DNA of 64,000 nt from Bacteroidia bacterium (GTDB lineage Bacteria > Bacteroidota > Bacteroidia > Chitinophagales > Chitinophagaceae): positions 25,997 to 89,996 of the forward strand of contig JAUIBA010000016.1 in the NCBI GenBank assembly GCA_030427635.1, in the 5' to 3' direction. The translations under genes were made by a program, and so were the position numbers. Positions 37,160-46,078 of the stretch are shown one piece after another; the first letter of the stretch is position 1; each line of letters begins with the position of its first letter. The notes beneath the pieces are model-generated. The model did not search any database and was not told where the DNA came from. It saw nothing but the letters and a program-made list of their open reading frames with translations.

Positions 37160-37861
37160 ATGAATCGTTCTATAACCAATGCCATCCGCTATGTGATGGA
37201 CAACTGGCTGCCTCCGGCCATCCGCGACAGCCGCTGGTTCATGTATCCGTTTTTTCATATATGGTTCAAAGGCAAGAATGTGCGCCTGTACATGGATTTT
37301 AAGGATGTTGCCTATACCCTCACCGAGGATGAGTTCTCAGAAATATACCGTAATCTGGACTGTCTGGCATATGACAGACCTACAGATATGAACATGCCCA
37401 GCATCAAGCATCTGGTAGCGTCTATAGACAAAGATGCCAGAACCCTGCTGGATGTAGGCTGTGGCCGCGGCTTTCTGCTGAACTATATAGGAGACCATAC
37501 TAACCTGGAAACAACAGGATGTGACCTGTATGATTCGGTACCTACACTGAAAAAAGCTGCATATAAAAGAGGAACTATATACAAGCTCCCCTTTGAAGAC
37601 AACGCTTTCGATGTGGTTACCTGCTCGCACACCATTGAGCACCTCAGGGAGCTGCCCGAGGCTATTAATGAACTGAAACGTGTGGCTAAAAAACAGCTCA
37701 TCATCGTTACTCCCTGTCAGCGATATTACTATTTCACTATGGACCTGCACCTCAATTTTTACCCCATAGCCTCCTATCTGCAAAAGGAAATAAACGTTGC
37801 CGACAACAAATGTGTAAATATCCAGGGCGACTGGGTATATATTGGTAACATGAATAAATAA
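37160..37861 (+). CDS. Class I SAM-dependent methyltransferase, coupled to the GT2/GT-C fusion gene
   Basis: 233 residues. LLDVGCGRGFLLNYIG (96-111) is the SAM loop, CDLYDSV motif II, and FDVVTCSHTIEHLRELPEAI the post-motif. The stop codon overlaps the next ATG by one base (TAATG), so the two are translated together. The substrate is probably a sugar, lipid or protein moved by the glycosyltransferase, but this is inference from coupling only. Confidence 0.87.
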   Translation: MNRSITNAIRYVMDNWLPPAIRDSRWFMYPFFHIWFKGKNVRLYMDFKDVAYTLTEDEFSEIYRNLDCLAYDRPTDMNMPSIKHLVASIDKDARTLLDVGCGRGFLLNYIGDHTNLETTGCDLYDSVPTLKKAAYKRGTIYKLPFEDNAFDVVTCSHTIEHLRELPEAINELKRVAKKQLIIVTPCQRYYYFTMDLHLNFYPIASYLQKEINVADNKCVNIQGDWVYIGNMNK

Positions 37862-40800
37862 TGCCGAAAGAAATGAAGAACAGCCAGTCAACCCAACGCA
37901 CAACCGGCAATCAGACACCCTCTCATGATTTCCTGCTTTCATTGGTGATACCCTGCTATAACGAGAGCAGCCGGGTAGGCATCATGTTGCAGGGGCTGGC
38001 CGACTTTGACAGTAAGTGGAATGGCAGCTATGAGGTAATTGTAGTTGACGACGGCAGTAAAGATGATACAGTTCAGAAAATAAATAATGCACTCAACGGA
38101 GAATTTGCGGCGCTCAAAAGTCGCATTACCATTGAGCAGATGAACCCTAACGGAGGAAAGGGGAGCGCACTGAAGCGCGGGGTAAGCGTAGCCAAAGGCG
38201 ACTACATCCTTACCCTGGATACCGATATGTCCACAAAACCAACCGACCTGCTGGCATGGGAAAAGCGCGACAAAAATCTGTTTAACGGAGATAATACAAT
38301 ATACATAGGCTCCCGAAAACATGAGGAAGGCAATGTAAAAAGTCTCAAAAGCCGTCGGTTCATTGGTGGTATTTTCAATGGTGTAGTACAGCTGTTCACC
38401 AGCCTGCAGCTATCCGATACGCAATGTGGCTTTAAGCTCTACCCGGGCAATGTAGCCCGCTTCCTGTTTGGCAATATGCAGAGTACAGGCTGGTCACATG
38501 ATGTAGAGCTCCTCTATCAGGCCGACCTTAATGATATAGACATAGTAGAAATGCCCGTAACCTGGGTGAACATGCCGGAGAGTAAGGTCAATGTTGTCAA
38601 AGACTCTATCAAAATGTTCTTTGGCGTTGTGGGTATTTCCTTCCGTACATGGATATATAATACCTTCCGCCTGCCCTTCCGTATGCCGGAAAGTGCTACA
38701 CCCTCACAGCGTTCAGGTATCCGTGGCCGTGCTGCGTTCAATATGCTGGCGTTACTGCTGGTGATTGTAATGCCGCTCATGAGTTTTCAGTACTCCGTAA
38801 CCGGAGATGAACACTGGCACTTTGATTACGGCAATATGATATACCACTACTTCTTTGGTGGCGATACAGAAGCACAGACCGCCACTACGGGTATTCAGTA
38901 TTATGGTGGTATTTTCGATTTTATCACCGCCTTTGTATTTAACGTCTTCCATCCGTGGGACCACTATACTACGATGCACTTTATCAATGCGGTGGTAGGT
39001 TCCATTGGCATCATCTATGCCGGTAAGCTGGCCCGCTTTTTCGGAGGCTGGAACGCAGGTATACTTGCTATGATTATGCTGGTATTGTCACCATCATGGT
39101 TTGGTCACAACTTTGCCAACCCTAAGGATATACCATTCTCTGTGGGTTATACCGCAGGTATTTACTTCATCCTGTCCTATCTGCAGGCTATGCCCCGTCC
39201 CGGAGTACGACATATACTGGGGCTCATTGCCGGTATAGGTTGGGCTATGGGTGTACGTATAGGTGGTTTTCTGCTTATAGCTTATCTCCTGCTGTTCCTG
39301 CTGGCATTTGCAGTTTACAACAAGCAACTGAAAACTGTTCTCACTGCCAGGATAATAAAACAGTTTGCTATTGTGGCGGCATCTGGCTACCTCATCGCAG
39401 TACTATTCTGGCCCTATGCACACCTGGGTATTATAGAGAAGCCGCTGGAGGCGTTGAAGATTATGTCAAACTTCTTCGTAAACATTGGTATGCTGTATGA
39501 TGGGCATAAGATACTGAGCAATCAGGTGCCATGGTATTATATACCGCGTTATGTAGTCTATACAGCCCCACTGGTGGTACTGGCGGGTACCGTGTTGGGT
39601 ATGTTTGTTATGGCCCGCATGTATAAAACCAACAGGAAGCAGCTGCTGTATAGCCTGTTCCTGCTGTTTACTATTGTGTTCCCGCTGTTCTATGCCGTGT
39701 ATAAAAAGTCATCCCTTTATGATGGCTGGCGGCATTTCCTGTTCATTTACCCTCCGCTGGTAGTTATTGCAGCACTGGGCTGGAACTATCTTACGGCATC
39801 GGCCAATAAGGGTATGAAGTATGCAGGCATAGCATTGGTAGTGGCAGGACTGGCGCTCCCGGCAAAATTTGTAGCGGCAAACCATCCTTATGAGTCGCTC
39901 TACTACAATGAAATAGCTGGTGGCCTCAAAGGCATGTATGGCCGTTATGAAACAGACTATTACATGCTGGGTATCAAAGAAGCTACCAACTGGCTGCTGA
40001 AAAACGAGCATCTGGAGGGTAAGAATGTGATAATAGGTACCAGTACTACCTTTCCGCTGGTGGCAGCACTGTATCAGGCAAATTATAAGAACCTGCCATC
40101 AAAGTATCAGGACTATTACGAGCGCTATGCCCACTTTGAGCGTAATCAGGAATATCTGGATTATGCCAAAGCACACCCAGACTTTAAAGACATGTTCTCT
40201 CAGGGCGTGATATATGCCAACTATAATGCACGCTATACCAAAGACTGGGATTACTATATAGGGTTCTCCCGCTTCATAGATGCCTCTGTTCTTAACAGTA
40301 ACAACTGGCCTCCTGAAGAAACCATCCATGTGGTAAAGGTAGATGGGGTACCCATAGCAGCAGTACTGAAACGGAAAACGAAAAAGGACCTGGCTGGCTT
40401 CAATCTCATGAAAGAGAAGAAGTATGCCGAGGCAAAGGATATGTTTCTGCAGTCGCTGAAGGAATATCCCGGCAACGAACTGGTGTGGGGCGAAATGATG
40501 CGCCTCTATCAGGCTGAGGGTAATATGGACTCTGCTATCTATGCCGGTAAGCAGATACTGCTGAAGAACCCTGGCGATATGAATGCGAACCAGACACTGG
40601 GTAGCATATACATGGAGCAGAACAAAAATGACAGCGCTATGGCTGTATTCAGCAGGCTGGGACAATACAATAAGAGTGAGAGCCATCTGCTAACTGCATT
40701 TGTATATGCGCGTCAGGGAAATGCCAATGCTGCATTTGGAGAGCTGGATGCTGCTATAGCCGCTGACCCTTATAACGACCAGGCGTATAAGCTGGCAATA

Positions 40801-40893
40801 CAGCTGGCTCAGCAGACCCGTGACATGGGGCGTGTGGAAGAGTACAGCTCCAAAGCGCAGAAAATGTTCCCGCAGCAGGAGGGGGGCGAATGA
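37861..40893 (+). CDS. Three-part fusion: GT2 polyprenyl-phosphate glycosyltransferase, GT-C membrane glycosyltransferase, TPR
   Basis: 1010 residues. Part 1 (about 25-270) is a family 2 glycosyltransferase of the dolichyl-phosphate-glucose synthase type: LVIPCYNES, VVDDGSKDDT, DxD motif TLDTDMST (D120, D122), DTQCGFKLY and SHDVELLYQA. Part 2 (about 290-830) is a polytopic GT-C enzyme with an acidic first loop (TGDEHWHFDYG) and about ten helices including NPKDIPFSVGYTAGIYFIL. Part 3 (about 855-1005) has helical TPR-type repeats (AEAKDMFLQSLKEYPGNEL and similar). It could make a polyprenyl-phosphate sugar and then transfer it, within one polypeptide at the inner membrane. The activity is inferred. 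Confidence 0.87.
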   Translation: MPKEMKNSQSTQRTTGNQTPSHDFLLSLVIPCYNESSRVGIMLQGLADFDSKWNGSYEVIVVDDGSKDDTVQKINNALNGEFAALKSRITIEQMNPNGGKGSALKRGVSVAKGDYILTLDTDMSTKPTDLLAWEKRDKNLFNGDNTIYIGSRKHEEGNVKSLKSRRFIGGIFNGVVQLFTSLQLSDTQCGFKLYPGNVARFLFGNMQSTGWSHDVELLYQADLNDIDIVEMPVTWVNMPESKVNVVKDSIKMFFGVVGISFRTWIYNTFRLPFRMPESATPSQRSGIRGRAAFNMLALLLVIVMPLMSFQYSVTGDEHWHFDYGNMIYHYFFGGDTEAQTATTGIQYYGGIFDFITAFVFNVFHPWDHYTTMHFINAVVGSIGIIYAGKLARFFGGWNAGILAMIMLVLSPSWFGHNFANPKDIPFSVGYTAGIYFILSYLQAMPRPGVRHILGLIAGIGWAMGVRIGGFLLIAYLLLFLLAFAVYNKQLKTVLTARIIKQFAIVAASGYLIAVLFWPYAHLGIIEKPLEALKIMSNFFVNIGMLYDGHKILSNQVPWYYIPRYVVYTAPLVVLAGTVLGMFVMARMYKTNRKQLLYSLFLLFTIVFPLFYAVYKKSSLYDGWRHFLFIYPPLVVIAALGWNYLTASANKGMKYAGIALVVAGLALPAKFVAANHPYESLYYNEIAGGLKGMYGRYETDYYMLGIKEATNWLLKNEHLEGKNVIIGTSTTFPLVAALYQANYKNLPSKYQDYYERYAHFERNQEYLDYAKAHPDFKDMFSQGVIYANYNARYTKDWDYYIGFSRFIDASVLNSNNWPPEETIHVVKVDGVPIAAVLKRKTKKDLAGFNLMKEKKYAEAKDMFLQSLKEYPGNELVWGEMMRLYQAEGNMDSAIYAGKQILLKNPGDMNANQTLGSIYMEQNKNDSAMAVFSRLGQYNKSESHLLTAFVYARQGNANAAFGELDAAIAADPYNDQAYKLAIQLAQQTRDMGRVEEYSSKAQKMFPQQEGGE

Positions 40894-41333
40894 TATCGCT
40901 GGAGTTAACGAGCCTGAATTTGCGCCTGCGTGTGCATGATAACACGCGGCAGATATTTGACCCTGTACGCAGGAGGTGGGTATCTCTTACCCCTGAAGAA
41001 CATGTACGGCAGGTGCTGCTGCACAATCTGATACATATTCACCATTATCCGGCAGCACTCATAGCAGTAGAGCGTGCTATAAATGTAGCCGGCATGCTAC
41101 GTAGATATGATATTGCAGTCTTTGACCGAAACCACCAGCCATGGCTGCTGGCCGAATGTAAACGACCAGATGTACCTGTAACGGAGGAAGTACTGCATCA
41201 GCTGCTGGCATATCATAGTACCATCCCCTGCCGCTACTGGCTGCTCACTAATGGCCCGCATACCTTCTGTGCCGATGCAAATGACATCAGCAATATTACA
41301 TGGCTGGATGCACTACCCGCTTATGCTATGTGA
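40890..41333 (+). CDS. HsdR-N-like (PD-(D/E)xK) nuclease-fold protein
   Basis: 147 residues forming only the nuclease-type domain seen at the N-terminus of type I restriction HsdR subunits. RRYDIAVFDRNHQPWLLAEC followed by KRP gives D74, E89 and K91 as the D...ExK catalytic set. Such short stand-alone proteins are common in Bacteroidota and are not linked to hsdM/hsdS; none are seen here. It overlaps the fusion gene by four bases (ATGA), so it is cotranslated with it. Role unknown. Confidence 0.82.
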   Translation: MISLELTSLNLRLRVHDNTRQIFDPVRRRWVSLTPEEHVRQVLLHNLIHIHHYPAALIAVERAINVAGMLRRYDIAVFDRNHQPWLLAECKRPDVPVTEEVLHQLLAYHSTIPCRYWLLTNGPHTFCADANDISNITWLDALPAYAM

Positions 41334-41351
41334 TTTGGTTGCGTCTGGGGC

Positions 41352-42389
41352 CTAGTGTATGCCTCTCCTGTTGAGCGCGCGGTGATAGGCGTTGGCATTA
41401 TTTACATGCTCTGTAAGAGAGCTGGCAAATGCAGTACGGCCACTCAGGTCGTCCTTGGCACAGAAGTAAAGATACCCGTTATGGGGCGCGTCCAGCACGG
41501 CATTAAGGCTTTGGCCTGATGGTGTGCAGATAGGACCGGGAGGAAGCCCGCCGTACATATAAGTATTGTAAGGAGATTCAAATAACAACATAGCGCCGGT
41601 AATGCGCCTGATGGTAAAGTCACCGATGGCAAACTTCACTGTAGGGTCGGCCTGTAGCCTCATACCCCTGCGCATCCTGTTCAGATATACAGTGGCAATG
41701 TATGGCTTATCAGAACCTATGTTTGTTTCCTCTTCCACAATAGAAGCTATGATAACAGCCTGCATAGGTGTAATACCCTGTGCCTGTGCTTTCTGAATAC
41801 GTGCAGCAGTCCAGAAGCGGTCATTATGCTTTTTTAGTTTTTTCAGCACATTTTCAGCACTGGTATTCCAGTAAAACTCGTAGGTGTCGGGGCGAATGAG
41901 TCCCATCACCGTCTCTGCATCAGCATCCAGGGTTGTCAGAAATTCTTTATCGGAAAGCATCTGCTGCAGCCGGGCAGAGTCTGCCTCCAGATTGGCAGAC
42001 AAAACATGTATGAGGTCACCCTTTGTTCTGAGCTTATTGATAACCAGCTTTACCGGCACCTGCAGGCCCGACCGCAACATTCTGATAATGGCAAAGTTGC
42101 TCATGCCGGGCTTTATCCTGTACTTACCGGCATGTACATGATGCGGCAGTTTCATAGTATTGGCTACAAGGCGAAAGCTGTTAATATCCTTTACCATTCC
42201 ACTCTCTTTGAGCGATTGTAATACCTGCTCAAAAGTGGCGCCTGTGTGTATATACAGATACTCGTCCTGTATATGAGCTCCGGTATTAGGACCAAATACC
42301 TTAAAGAAAACAAAACCAGCTACTATAACAGTAGCCGCCAGCCCTAACAACAAACCTTTAAAACTCCGTTTACCGGATCGCTTTCCCAT
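41352..42389 (-). CDS. mltG: Endolytic murein transglycosylase MltG
   Basis: 345 residues. One N-terminal transmembrane helix (about 10-32, LLLGLAATVIVAGFVFFKVF), a LysM-like region (about 40-115), then the YceG catalytic domain with IIASIVEEETN (catalytic glutamate E219), LQADPTVKFAI and YNTYMYGGLPPGPICTPSG. It cleaves nascent peptidoglycan strands in the periplasm and so sets glycan length. Normal length. Convergent with the HsdR-N-like gene. Confidence 0.95.
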   Translation of the reverse strand: MGKRSGKRSFKGLLLGLAATVIVAGFVFFKVFGPNTGAHIQDEYLYIHTGATFEQVLQSLKESGMVKDINSFRLVANTMKLPHHVHAGKYRIKPGMSNFAIIRMLRSGLQVPVKLVINKLRTKGDLIHVLSANLEADSARLQQMLSDKEFLTTLDADAETVMGLIRPDTYEFYWNTSAENVLKKLKKHNDRFWTAARIQKAQAQGITPMQAVIIASIVEEETNIGSDKPYIATVYLNRMRRGMRLQADPTVKFAIGDFTIRRITGAMLLFESPYNTYMYGGLPPGPICTPSGQSLNAVLDAPHNGYLYFCAKDDLSGRTAFASSLTEHVNNANAYHRALNRRGIH

Positions 42390-42444
42390 ACCGCGAATTT
42401 ATGCTACTTCCATATATTACACATCCTGCACCACCTGAATTCGT

Positions 42445-42452
42445 TACTTTTG
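42445..42452 (+). promoter_or_regulatory. Bacteroidota -7 element TACTTTTG before the MbnP gene
   Basis: Exact TAnnTTTG match 19 bases before the ATG at 42472. Confidence 0.5.
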
Positions 42453-42471
42453 AAGTATAAAAACAACAGCC

Positions 42472-43455
42472 ATGAGTAAAGGTTTCCGTTTCATTGCCTT
42501 ATTTCTTTGCAGTATACTGCTGCATTCAATGGCATCTATGGCACAAACCCCGGTGGAGTTGCACATAACACACAAGCTGGGTACTGCCGATTTTGCATTT
42601 AATACTGCAACTACCAATAATCTGGGACACAGTTTCAATCTGTCCCGTGTACAATACTATATATCGCAGATAAGCATTACCCATGATGGGGGTACTATAA
42701 CAGAGGTGCCCGGCCACTATATACTGGCCAATGCGAATGCTAACATTATCAGCCATCTAGGCTCATACAGCATTACAAATGTGGAGGGTGTTACTTTCTA
42801 TATAGGAGTGGATACCCCGGCCAATCATGCAGACCCTTCTCTGCAACCTGCCGATCATCCATTGGCTCATCAGACTCCGGTTATGCACTGGGGCTGGGCA
42901 TCCGGTTACAGGTTTGCAGCTGTAGAGGGTAAATGTGGCGCCAGCCTTGACAAAAATTTTGAAGTGCATGCACTGGGCGATAATAACTACGGCCATACCT
43001 CTATTACCGTTACCGGCACATTGGTAGACGGTAAAATAATCATCCCGCTCTATGCCGATTATTCCCAACTACTGAATGACATAGATGCTACTGCTACCAT
43101 GATAGTACATGGTGAAACAGATCAGTCTGTTACGCTCCTGCGCAACATAAGGACTTTTGTTTTTGCTCCAGGCACACCGGTTACTACTGGCACAGACAAT
43201 ATAAATACACCTGCTACTGCAGTACGCATATTCCCCAATCCATCTCCCGACGGTAGTATCACCATAGGTTTTGACAACGCACAGCCTCAGTGCCATATCC
43301 TGGTATCTGATATATTGGGCCGCCATATAACAGCTGTACACAAAGCTGCCAACCAGACTTCTGTAAAACTGCAACTGCCAGGTAATGGACTATATATGAT
43401 GCAGGTACAGAACCAGGATGGAAGTACTGCTGTGTACAAGCTTCAGACGCTGTAA
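42472..43455 (+). CDS. MbnP-family copper-associated protein with T9SS sorting domain
   Basis: 327 residues with a signal peptide (cleavage near 25, SMAQ). The MbnP signature is clear: FNLSRVQYYISQISI, VEGVTFYIGVDTPANHADPS and HQTPVMHWGWASGYRF. MbnP proteins pair with the di-haem protein MbnH, which oxidises a tryptophan of MbnP to form a copper-binding kynurenine; the conserved tryptophans of the HWGW segment are present. The C-terminus (about 250-327, VRIFPNPSPDGSITIGF ... GLYMMQVQNQDG) is a type A sorting domain. This means the protein is exported across the outer membrane, which is unlike the periplasmic methanotroph proteins. Confidence 0.87.
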   Translation: MSKGFRFIALFLCSILLHSMASMAQTPVELHITHKLGTADFAFNTATTNNLGHSFNLSRVQYYISQISITHDGGTITEVPGHYILANANANIISHLGSYSITNVEGVTFYIGVDTPANHADPSLQPADHPLAHQTPVMHWGWASGYRFAAVEGKCGASLDKNFEVHALGDNNYGHTSITVTGTLVDGKIIIPLYADYSQLLNDIDATATMIVHGETDQSVTLLRNIRTFVFAPGTPVTTGTDNINTPATAVRIFPNPSPDGSITIGFDNAQPQCHILVSDILGRHITAVHKAANQTSVKLQLPGNGLYMMQVQNQDGSTAVYKLQTL

Positions 43456-43458
43456 GGT

Positions 43459-44487
43459 ATGAGCAGCAGAACTATCATTGCTGCTGTTTTACTGCTGCTG
43501 TTATGGGGGGCTTCCTGTCTTAGAAAAACAGATAACCCGGAACCATCTACAGTTTCCGTTACCGATGTGCCTCCGGGTTTTCCTGAGATTCCGTTTGAGA
43601 AGGACAACCCCTACACTAAAGAGAAGTGGCTGCTGGGGAAAAAACTGTTTTTTGAAAAAGCCTTTTCTGCGGATAATTCCATCAGCTGTGCATCGTGCCA
43701 TCAGCCTGCACTTGCATTCAGTGACAATGTAGCCAGAAGTATAGGAGCAGGAGGTATTACCGGCCGCCGCAATGCGCCTACACTGGCCAATGTAGCCTAT
43801 CATCCCTACTACACCCGCGATGGCAGTGTGCCCACCCTGGAAATGCAGATACTGGTACCTATACAGGAGCATGATGAATTTAACTCCAACATTCTGGACA
43901 TTGCAGAACGGCTGAAGCAGATACCGGAATATGTAACCATGAGTCAGTCCGCATATGGCAGGGTGCCCGATGCCTATGTAATAACCCGTGCCCTGGGCAT
44001 ATTTGAGCGTACACTTATAAGCGGCAGCAGCCCTTATGATACCTATCTTAGTGGTGATACCGGCATACTTTCCGCATCGGCACAGCGTGGCCTTGCGCTG
44101 TTCTTCAGCGAGCGCACGCAGTGCAGCAGCTGCCACTCCGGCTTTAACTTTACCAACTACGCTTTTACCAACAATGGCCTGTATATGACCTATGCCGACA
44201 GTGGCCGGCAACGATTCACCGGCGACACTGCGGACAGAGCACACTTTAAAGTCCCCAGCCTGAGGAATGTAGCAGTGACAGCTCCTTATATGCATGATGG
44301 CTCAATAGCTACGTTAGAGCAGGTAATAGCACACTACAATAGCGGAGGGCAACCGCATCCCGGCAAAAGTCCGCTCATACAACCCCTGAACCTTACAGAG
44401 ACAGAGCAGGCCGACCTGCTGGCATTTCTCTCATCGCTGACTGATGAGCATTTTATTACCAACAGCAGCTTTGCCGAAGATAAGTAG
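43459..44487 (+). CDS. MbnH-like di-haem cytochrome c peroxidase family protein, lipoprotein
   Basis: 342 residues. The lipobox WGASC puts the lipid on C20. Two haem c sites are visible: C77-C80-H81 (CASCH) and C222-C225-H226 (CSSCH). The TAPYMHDGSIATL segment supplies conserved residues around the second haem. The gene starts three bases after the MbnP stop, so the two form an operon, the usual MbnP/MbnH arrangement. Expected role: high-valent di-haem oxidation of the partner, or peroxide reduction. Located at the periplasmic side of a membrane. Confidence 0.9.
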   Translation: MSSRTIIAAVLLLLLWGASCLRKTDNPEPSTVSVTDVPPGFPEIPFEKDNPYTKEKWLLGKKLFFEKAFSADNSISCASCHQPALAFSDNVARSIGAGGITGRRNAPTLANVAYHPYYTRDGSVPTLEMQILVPIQEHDEFNSNILDIAERLKQIPEYVTMSQSAYGRVPDAYVITRALGIFERTLISGSSPYDTYLSGDTGILSASAQRGLALFFSERTQCSSCHSGFNFTNYAFTNNGLYMTYADSGRQRFTGDTADRAHFKVPSLRNVAVTAPYMHDGSIATLEQVIAHYNSGGQPHPGKSPLIQPLNLTETEQADLLAFLSSLTDEHFITNSSFAEDK

Positions 44488-44554
44488 GTAACACCGCAGT
44501 CCGTAGCCGAGGCATGTCCACAAGGCATTTCACTTATATTTACAGAAATTTCCT

Positions 44555-46009
44555 GTGCTGGTGGGTTTTATCAGAAAATACTACAGATACATACTACTCT
44601 CTATCCCTGTCATCAGTCTGCTCATGCACCTGCACATATTCGGCATGGACCTGCTGGGTATACACGTATGGAGACAGACAGAAACGCAGACCACTATCAA
44701 TAACTTCTTCAGGGAGGATATGAATATCCTCAATCCCCGCTATAACGAACATCCCGAAACAGACAGGCTGCACCGCATGGAGTTCCCGCTTATGCAATGG
44801 CTGTTTGCCTGTGTGTACAAAGCGCTGGGCTACCACGTTATTATCAGCAGGATACTTACGTTTATCATAGGTCTGTTTTCTGTATGGGGTATCTATAAGT
44901 TTTTGTTGTCCATATCCTCCAGAAAAGAAGTAGCCGCTATTGGCGCATGGTGCTTTAACTTTTCACCGGTTTTCTACTACTATACCGTTAATCCCCTGCC
45001 CGATAATATGGCCCTGAGCTGTGGCATATGGAGCCTGTACTGGTATAGCCGGTGGATGGGCGGGCGGCAATGGCGCAGCCTGCTGTATGGCAGCATACTG
45101 CTATGTATAGCCACTATGTGCAAACTTCCCTTTATCATCTATGGTGCATTTCCGGGTACATGGCTCATAAATGAGGTGCTCCGCCGCAGGATGAAAGCAG
45201 CACATCTTTTCTCTGCGGGTGTGGTAATGCTGCTATGCCTGCTGCCTGCCATATCGTGGTATGCATGGGTAATACCTACATGGGTAATAGGTGCCGTATA
45301 TGGCGTCACTAATCAGACACTGAATCATCCCGACCTCAAAAAAGTAATGGTGGGTACATTTATATCAGTCCTGCCAGAGCTATTGCTCAACTATGCCTCG
45401 GTACTCTTTTTCCTTACAGGGTTTTACACTATTAAAGCAAGACGGCTTACCGCCAGTTCCCTGTTTCTACCGCTGGCAGTACTGGGCATGGTAGTAATAG
45501 CCTACTTCCTGTTTGAGATGAATATCATTGACCTTGTGCATGATTACTACCTGTTCCCCTTCCTGCCAGTACTGTTTCTGCTGGTGGCATACGGAGCCGA
45601 ATATCTGCTGACTACCCATAAATACAGCCGGTATCTGGCTATGCTCTGCCTTATAGTGCTGCCACTCACCGCCTTTCTGCGGGCAGATACACGGTGGGAT
45701 ACCAACCTGCCGGGGTTCAATACAGCCTACCTCAGGTATAAAGACGAATTAAGAACACTTACCCCACCCGATGCCCGGTGTGTGGTAGGCTATGACGAGT
45801 CGCACTATATCCTGTTATACTACATAGATCGTAAAGGCTGGGCATTTGACAAAACATGGTTTGACGCAAAACTACTGGAGCATTTTATAGCAGAGGGGGC
45901 CACATACATATTTCTGGATGAAAACGTTGACAAACTGCCCGGCATTTCCGAACACCTGGGCGAAAAGGTTTTTGACAAAGACGACCTGAGAGTATATAAG
46001 CTCAGATAA
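44555..46009 (+). CDS. GT39/ArnT-like membrane glycosyltransferase
   Basis: 484 residues from a GTG start (a second GTG two codons on is possible). One hydrophobic helix is followed by a long first loop with HVWRQTETQTTINNFFRE, the WRQxxT motif seen in Bacteroidota family 39 glycosyltransferases. About ten further helices and a soluble C-terminal domain (about 385-484) follow. It would move a sugar from a polyprenyl carrier on the periplasmic face. A TATATTTA element lies upstream, one base off the -7 consensus. Substrate unknown. Confidence 0.77.
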   Translation: MLVGFIRKYYRYILLSIPVISLLMHLHIFGMDLLGIHVWRQTETQTTINNFFREDMNILNPRYNEHPETDRLHRMEFPLMQWLFACVYKALGYHVIISRILTFIIGLFSVWGIYKFLLSISSRKEVAAIGAWCFNFSPVFYYYTVNPLPDNMALSCGIWSLYWYSRWMGGRQWRSLLYGSILLCIATMCKLPFIIYGAFPGTWLINEVLRRRMKAAHLFSAGVVMLLCLLPAISWYAWVIPTWVIGAVYGVTNQTLNHPDLKKVMVGTFISVLPELLLNYASVLFFLTGFYTIKARRLTASSLFLPLAVLGMVVIAYFLFEMNIIDLVHDYYLFPFLPVLFLLVAYGAEYLLTTHKYSRYLAMLCLIVLPLTAFLRADTRWDTNLPGFNTAYLRYKDELRTLTPPDARCVVGYDESHYILLYYIDRKGWAFDKTWFDAKLLEHFIAEGATYIFLDENVDKLPGISEHLGEKVFDKDDLRVYKLR

Positions 46010-46078
46010 TTCAGTCTTAGCATCTGCCAACAGATTTTGTTCAGATATGTGGCAATTGTATCTCCCTACAACTAGTGC

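Noticed and set aside
40890..41333. Type I restriction-modification system
   Set aside because: The gene holds only the nuclease-fold domain; no helicase part, hsdM or hsdS is present, and it is coupled to a glycosyltransferase.
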